From Allobosea sp. Root483D1 (GTDB lineage Bacteria; Pseudomonadota; Alphaproteobacteria; Rhizobiales; Beijerinckiaceae): a DNA stretch of 53,369 nucleotides. The notes under the pieces are model-generated. The model did not search any database and was not told the DNA's origin. It worked only from the letters and a program-made list of their open reading frames with translations. The stretch lies in assembly GCF_001429505.1 (NCBI RefSeq), contig NZ_LMJW01000017.1, positions 352 to 53,720 on the forward strand, in the 5' to 3' direction. The translations under genes were made by a program, and so were the position numbers. Below are positions 50,829 through 53,369 of this stretch, piece after piece (position 1 is the stretch's first letter; each line of letters starts with the position of its first letter).

Positions 50829-52118
50829 TCAGGCGTCGAAGGTCGGCGTCTGCTCGTAGGATTCGAGCTTGCAGAGCTTGGCGGAATCCGTGTCGCGGAC
50901 ATCTTCCGCCTTGGCCTGGCTCAGGACGTCGAAGATGTCGTCCTTCTCCTTCGGCGCCTTGTTGGCCGTGGCGAGGTAGATCGTCTGCTGGACCTGATGC
51001 GTCTGGGCGTCGATCGTCGCATCGAAGTGCTGCATGCGGTCGCGGGCCGAAATCTTGTGACCTTCCAGCGCCCTGATCACGGCGATGTTGTTGGTCGTGC
51101 CCGCACGCTCGATGGCTCCGAGGAGTTCCCGGATCGACATGTAGCCGTTGTAGAAGACGTTGCCGGGCGAGCGCATGGCCGTCTCGGGATACATCGTCTG
51201 GTAGCGCTTGACGAAGTCGGCCACGCCGGGGAGGTCGAGGCGATAATACCAGGTCGTGCCGAAGACGCCGAAGAGGTTCTCGATCGGCAGACCGTAAACA
51301 TCATCCCAGTCCTGCTGACTGTTGATCCAGGCCGGCTTGTCGCCCATCTTGAGCTGGACCACCTGCTGGCGCATCGCCTTCTGGTCATCGCCGCCGATCG
51401 CAGCGGACACGACGCCGGGCTTGCGCTGCTGCACCTTCAGCAGGGCAGAGGTGAAGTCACGCGTGCCCTGCGGGATCAGCACCTCGTCCATGACCTTGCC
51501 GCCATATTCCTTCAGCAAGGCCTTGGTCGCCGCGGCGGTGTCGTGCCCCCAGACATAGTCGTTGGTCAGGAGCATCCAGTCCGGCCCGAAACGCTCGATC
51601 GCGCTCTTGACCGCGGCCTTGGCGAAATTGGTGCCGTTGCCGTCGAAGACGAACTTGACGCGATGGCAGTTCTGGCCGGCCTCGGTCGGCGAGGACGAGT
51701 TCGTGTTGATGTAGATCACGCCGTATTTCTGGGCGACCTGGCTGATCGCATTGGCGACGCCGGAATGGACAGCGCCGACGAGGAAGCCGCATTGCTCACG
51801 GCTGATCATCCGTTCCGCCACGCGGCTGCCGGTGGCGGCCGTGGTCTCGGTGTCGATATGGACGAACTCGACCTTGCGGCCGAGGACCCCGCCGCGCTCA
51901 TTTGCTTCGGCGATCGCCATTGCCATGCCGCGTTTGTCGCTGGCGCCGGAGTTCGCATACATGCCGCTGGCATCGGCCGTGATGCCGATCCGCAGCGGCT
52001 TGGCCGCGCCTTGCGCCCAGGCGCGATTGTGTTTCCACGGGCCGGCGAACAGCGAGACTGCGGACGCAGCGCCGGCGGCGCCCAACAGACCACGTCGCGA
52101 AACCTGAATCTTCGACAT
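50829..52118 (-). CDS. HAAT ABC transporter periplasmic substrate-binding protein with Tat-type signal
   Basis: This 429-residue type I periplasmic binding protein has the signal MSKIQVSRRGLLGAAGAASA, a clear twin-arginine motif, with mature sequence from about KPLRIGITADASGMYANSG. Typical Peripla_BP_6 segments are SGVANAISQVAQKYGVIYIN and YVWGHDTAAATKALLKEYGG. It begins the nine-gene operon that continues with permeases, ATPases, SDR, dehydratase and aldehyde dehydrogenase, so its ligand is probably a sugar acid or related acid, not an amino acid. GGGAGGA precedes the ATG. Confidence 0.93.
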   Translation of the reverse strand: MSKIQVSRRGLLGAAGAASAVSLFAGPWKHNRAWAQGAAKPLRIGITADASGMYANSGASDKRGMAMAIAEANERGGVLGRKVEFVHIDTETTAATGSRVAERMISREQCGFLVGAVHSGVANAISQVAQKYGVIYINTNSSSPTEAGQNCHRVKFVFDGNGTNFAKAAVKSAIERFGPDWMLLTNDYVWGHDTAAATKALLKEYGGKVMDEVLIPQGTRDFTSALLKVQQRKPGVVSAAIGGDDQKAMRQQVVQLKMGDKPAWINSQQDWDDVYGLPIENLFGVFGTTWYYRLDLPGVADFVKRYQTMYPETAMRSPGNVFYNGYMSIRELLGAIERAGTTNNIAVIRALEGHKISARDRMQHFDATIDAQTHQVQQTIYLATANKAPKEKDDIFDVLSQAKAEDVRDTDSAKLCKLESYEQTPTFDA

Positions 52119-52293
52119 CGATGTCCTCCCCGAAACGGACGGGCTCGTGCCCGTCTCTTGCCTGATCGAAAGTCAGAATTAATTTTCAAAGAGCATGAAT
52201 ATTTTTTCTGTCATGTCAACAGCGGCTCCGAACTTAAACGCTTTGCGTCGCAGATAGGGTGAGATAGAAGGTCGAATGAACGAAAATTCATTC
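52119..52293. promoter_or_regulatory. divergent promoter with clustered GAA-N6-TTC sites
   Basis: This AT-rich gap holds GAA-N6-TTC at 52176-52187, 52197-52208 and overlapping copies at 52278-52289 and 52282-52293, the last two around the RpiR start codon. GAATGAA and TTCATTC at 52274-52293 also form a dyad. The arrangement fits binding by the RpiR-type regulator encoded here, with both the transporter operon and the regulator as targets. Confidence 0.5.
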
Positions 52294-53133
52294 AATAGGC
52301 CGGCTGCGACCGCTTCCGCGAGCGATGCGCCGCAGGAGACCTTCGAGGCCCTTCGCCAGCGCCTTCGCAACCGCTTCGACCAGCTCAGCCCGCATCTGCA
52401 GCGCATCGCGCGGTCGGCGCTGGAAAAGCCCAACGACTTCGCCCTGAACACGGTGGTCGGCATCGCTGGCGACCTCGAGGTCCAGCCATCGACGCTGATC
52501 CGCTTCGCCAAGGAATTCGGCTATCGCGGCTTCTCCGAGATGCAGCGGGTCTTCCGGCTACGCCTGATCGAAGGCGCCCCTCGTGCGCGCGAAGAGGTCT
52601 TTGCACGCCAGGCCGCCCCGCAGCAGGCGAACGACTACGGTGCCCTGCTGAATGGATGCGTCGATGCGCTGATCGCCTCGCTGGAAGATCTGCGTCGGAG
52701 CGTTTCGCCGGAGGCGCTCGACAAGGGAACGCAAATGCTGCGGCAGGCCGAGCATGTCTATATCGCCGGCCTGCGCCGGTCCCGGCCGATCGCGACCTAT
52801 CTGGCCTATGGGCTGACGCGCTGCGAACGGCAGTGCAGCCTGCTCGATTTCGGCAGCGGCATGGCGGCGGAGCAGATCGCTACCATGCGGTCGAGCGACC
52901 TTCTCGTGGCGATTGCGTTCACGCCCTATACCCAGTCGGTGGTCGACATCACGCTCGACACCCATCTCAGCGGCAAGCGCATCCTCGTCCTGACGGATGT
53001 GCCCGAGAGCCCGTTGGCGCGCCACGCGGAACTGACCTTCCTCGTCGACAATTCGACCACCAGCCAGTTCAGGCCGATCTCGGGGGCGATCGCGCTCGTG
53101 CAAACCTTGATCACCGGGCTCGGAGCGGGATGA
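52276..53133 (+). CDS. MurR/RpiR-family transcriptional regulator
   Basis: This is a 285-residue regulator. The N-terminal HTH_6 domain (about residues 20-95) shows LRQRLRNRFDQLSPHLQRIA and DLEVQPSTLIRFAKEFGYRGFSEMQRVFR. The C-terminal SIS domain (about 130-270) contains AEHVYIAGLRRSRPIATYLAYGL and SSDLLVAIAFTPYTQSVVD. SIS domains bind phosphosugars or sugar acids. It is divergent from the nine-gene transporter and sugar-acid operon and is its likely regulator. A modest AGAAGG site precedes the ATG, and the start lies within GAA-N6-TTC motifs. Confidence 0.93.
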   Translation: MNENSFNRPAATASASDAPQETFEALRQRLRNRFDQLSPHLQRIARSALEKPNDFALNTVVGIAGDLEVQPSTLIRFAKEFGYRGFSEMQRVFRLRLIEGAPRAREEVFARQAAPQQANDYGALLNGCVDALIASLEDLRRSVSPEALDKGTQMLRQAEHVYIAGLRRSRPIATYLAYGLTRCERQCSLLDFGSGMAAEQIATMRSSDLLVAIAFTPYTQSVVDITLDTHLSGKRILVLTDVPESPLARHAELTFLVDNSTTSQFRPISGAIALVQTLITGLGAG

Positions 53134-53322
53134 GCCGATGCGTCGTTCGTCGCATTCGCAGGGGGTACAATTTGAATGTCGTCTTTCGGGCGTTGTCTCA
53201 ATGTCCGTTGTTGGCGCACCGCGGCGATATGGCGTCGTCGCGATGTGCGTCATAGAGGCGATCAGCGCCGGCGAACCGACCCCGGGAAATCGGCCGAGGA
53301 CCGAATAGATGGAGCTGACCCC
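53134..53322. other. 189-base gap with no gene seen
   Basis: The segment between the RpiR gene and the RidA-like start shows no convincing open frame, RNA gene or clear inverted repeat. Confidence 0.4.
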
Positions 53323-53369
53323 ATGATTGAACGAATTGGCATGACGGAACGCTGGAGCGACGCAGTTAT
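53323..53369 (+). CDS. RidA (YjgF/YER057c/UK114)-family protein, first codons only
   Basis: The last 47 bases encode MIERIGMTERWSDAV, which matches the usual N-terminal pattern of RidA-like proteins (M-I-x-R-I-G-x-T-x-R-x-S-x-x-V). These enzymes deaminate reactive enamines/imines and often accompany catabolic operons. GGAG lies 9 bases upstream. The call rests on only 15 residues. Confidence 0.5.
   Translation, partial: MIERIGMTERWSDAV

Overview
The window is GC-rich, densely packed bacterial chromosome with long co-directional operons joined by 1-8 base overlaps. I infer an alphaproteobacterium, most likely Hyphomicrobiales (Bosea-like; genus is a guess). The reasons are an SOS box of the alphaproteobacterial GTTC-N7-GTTC type, many periplasmic binding-protein systems (HAAT, TRAP, TTT), repeated CaiB/MaoC/acyl-CoA dehydrogenase genes, and LysR/GntR/RpiR control. 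I saw no rRNA, tRNA, CRISPR array, prophage or intact insertion sequence.

Region 1 (1-4475) is a DNA-repair block. It holds the 5' part of a UvrD-like helicase, a divergent exonuclease III, and a two-gene unit with a radical SAM/helix-hairpin-helix protein overlapping a DUF4130-UdgX fusion. A 15-base SOS-type box sits on the start of the radical SAM gene, and a one-mismatch copy lies between the helicase and exonuclease genes. A large-subunit catalase (katE type) and a GntR/FCD regulator follow on the other strand.

Region 2 (7866-17108, plus strand) is a ten-gene aromatic-acid operon: a gentisate/salicylate-type ring-cleaving bicupin dioxygenase, an FAH-family hydrolase, a complete HAAT (Liv-type) ABC importer, an alpha/beta hydrolase, a nitrilase and a flavin reductase.

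Region 3 (28795-17611, minus strand) is a twelve-gene CoA-thioester operon: MaoC hydratase, acyl-CoA dehydrogenase, two tandem CaiB CoA-transferases, a NicF-like amidase, an alpha/beta-hydrolase-fold protein without its nucleophile, a TRAP importer (DctPQM), a second isochorismatase-like hydrolase, a third CaiB protein and an HMG-CoA-lyase-family enzyme. It fits uptake and CoA-dependent breakdown of a carboxylate, possibly an amidated or branched dicarboxylate. A divergent GntR/UTRA regulator lies upstream, with palindromes between.

Region 4 (30165-39203) has an AraC regulator divergent from a type V autotransporter with six ~50-residue repeats, then a TctABC tripartite tricarboxylate transporter and a separate Bug-type binding protein.

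Region 5 (39251-53369) is a sugar-acid region. A LysR regulator, KdgD and an exported beta-propeller lactonase lie on the plus strand. A nine-gene minus-strand operon (52118 to 42726) encodes a HAAT importer with an extra ABC ATPase lacking the signature-motif subdomain, an SDR, an IlvD/Edd sugar-acid dehydratase and an aldehyde dehydrogenase. Together these supply the enzyme types of a non-phosphorylating (Weimberg-like) route to 2-oxoglutarate. A divergent RpiR regulator, with several GAA-N6-TTC sites around the promoter, and the start of a RidA-like gene end the window.
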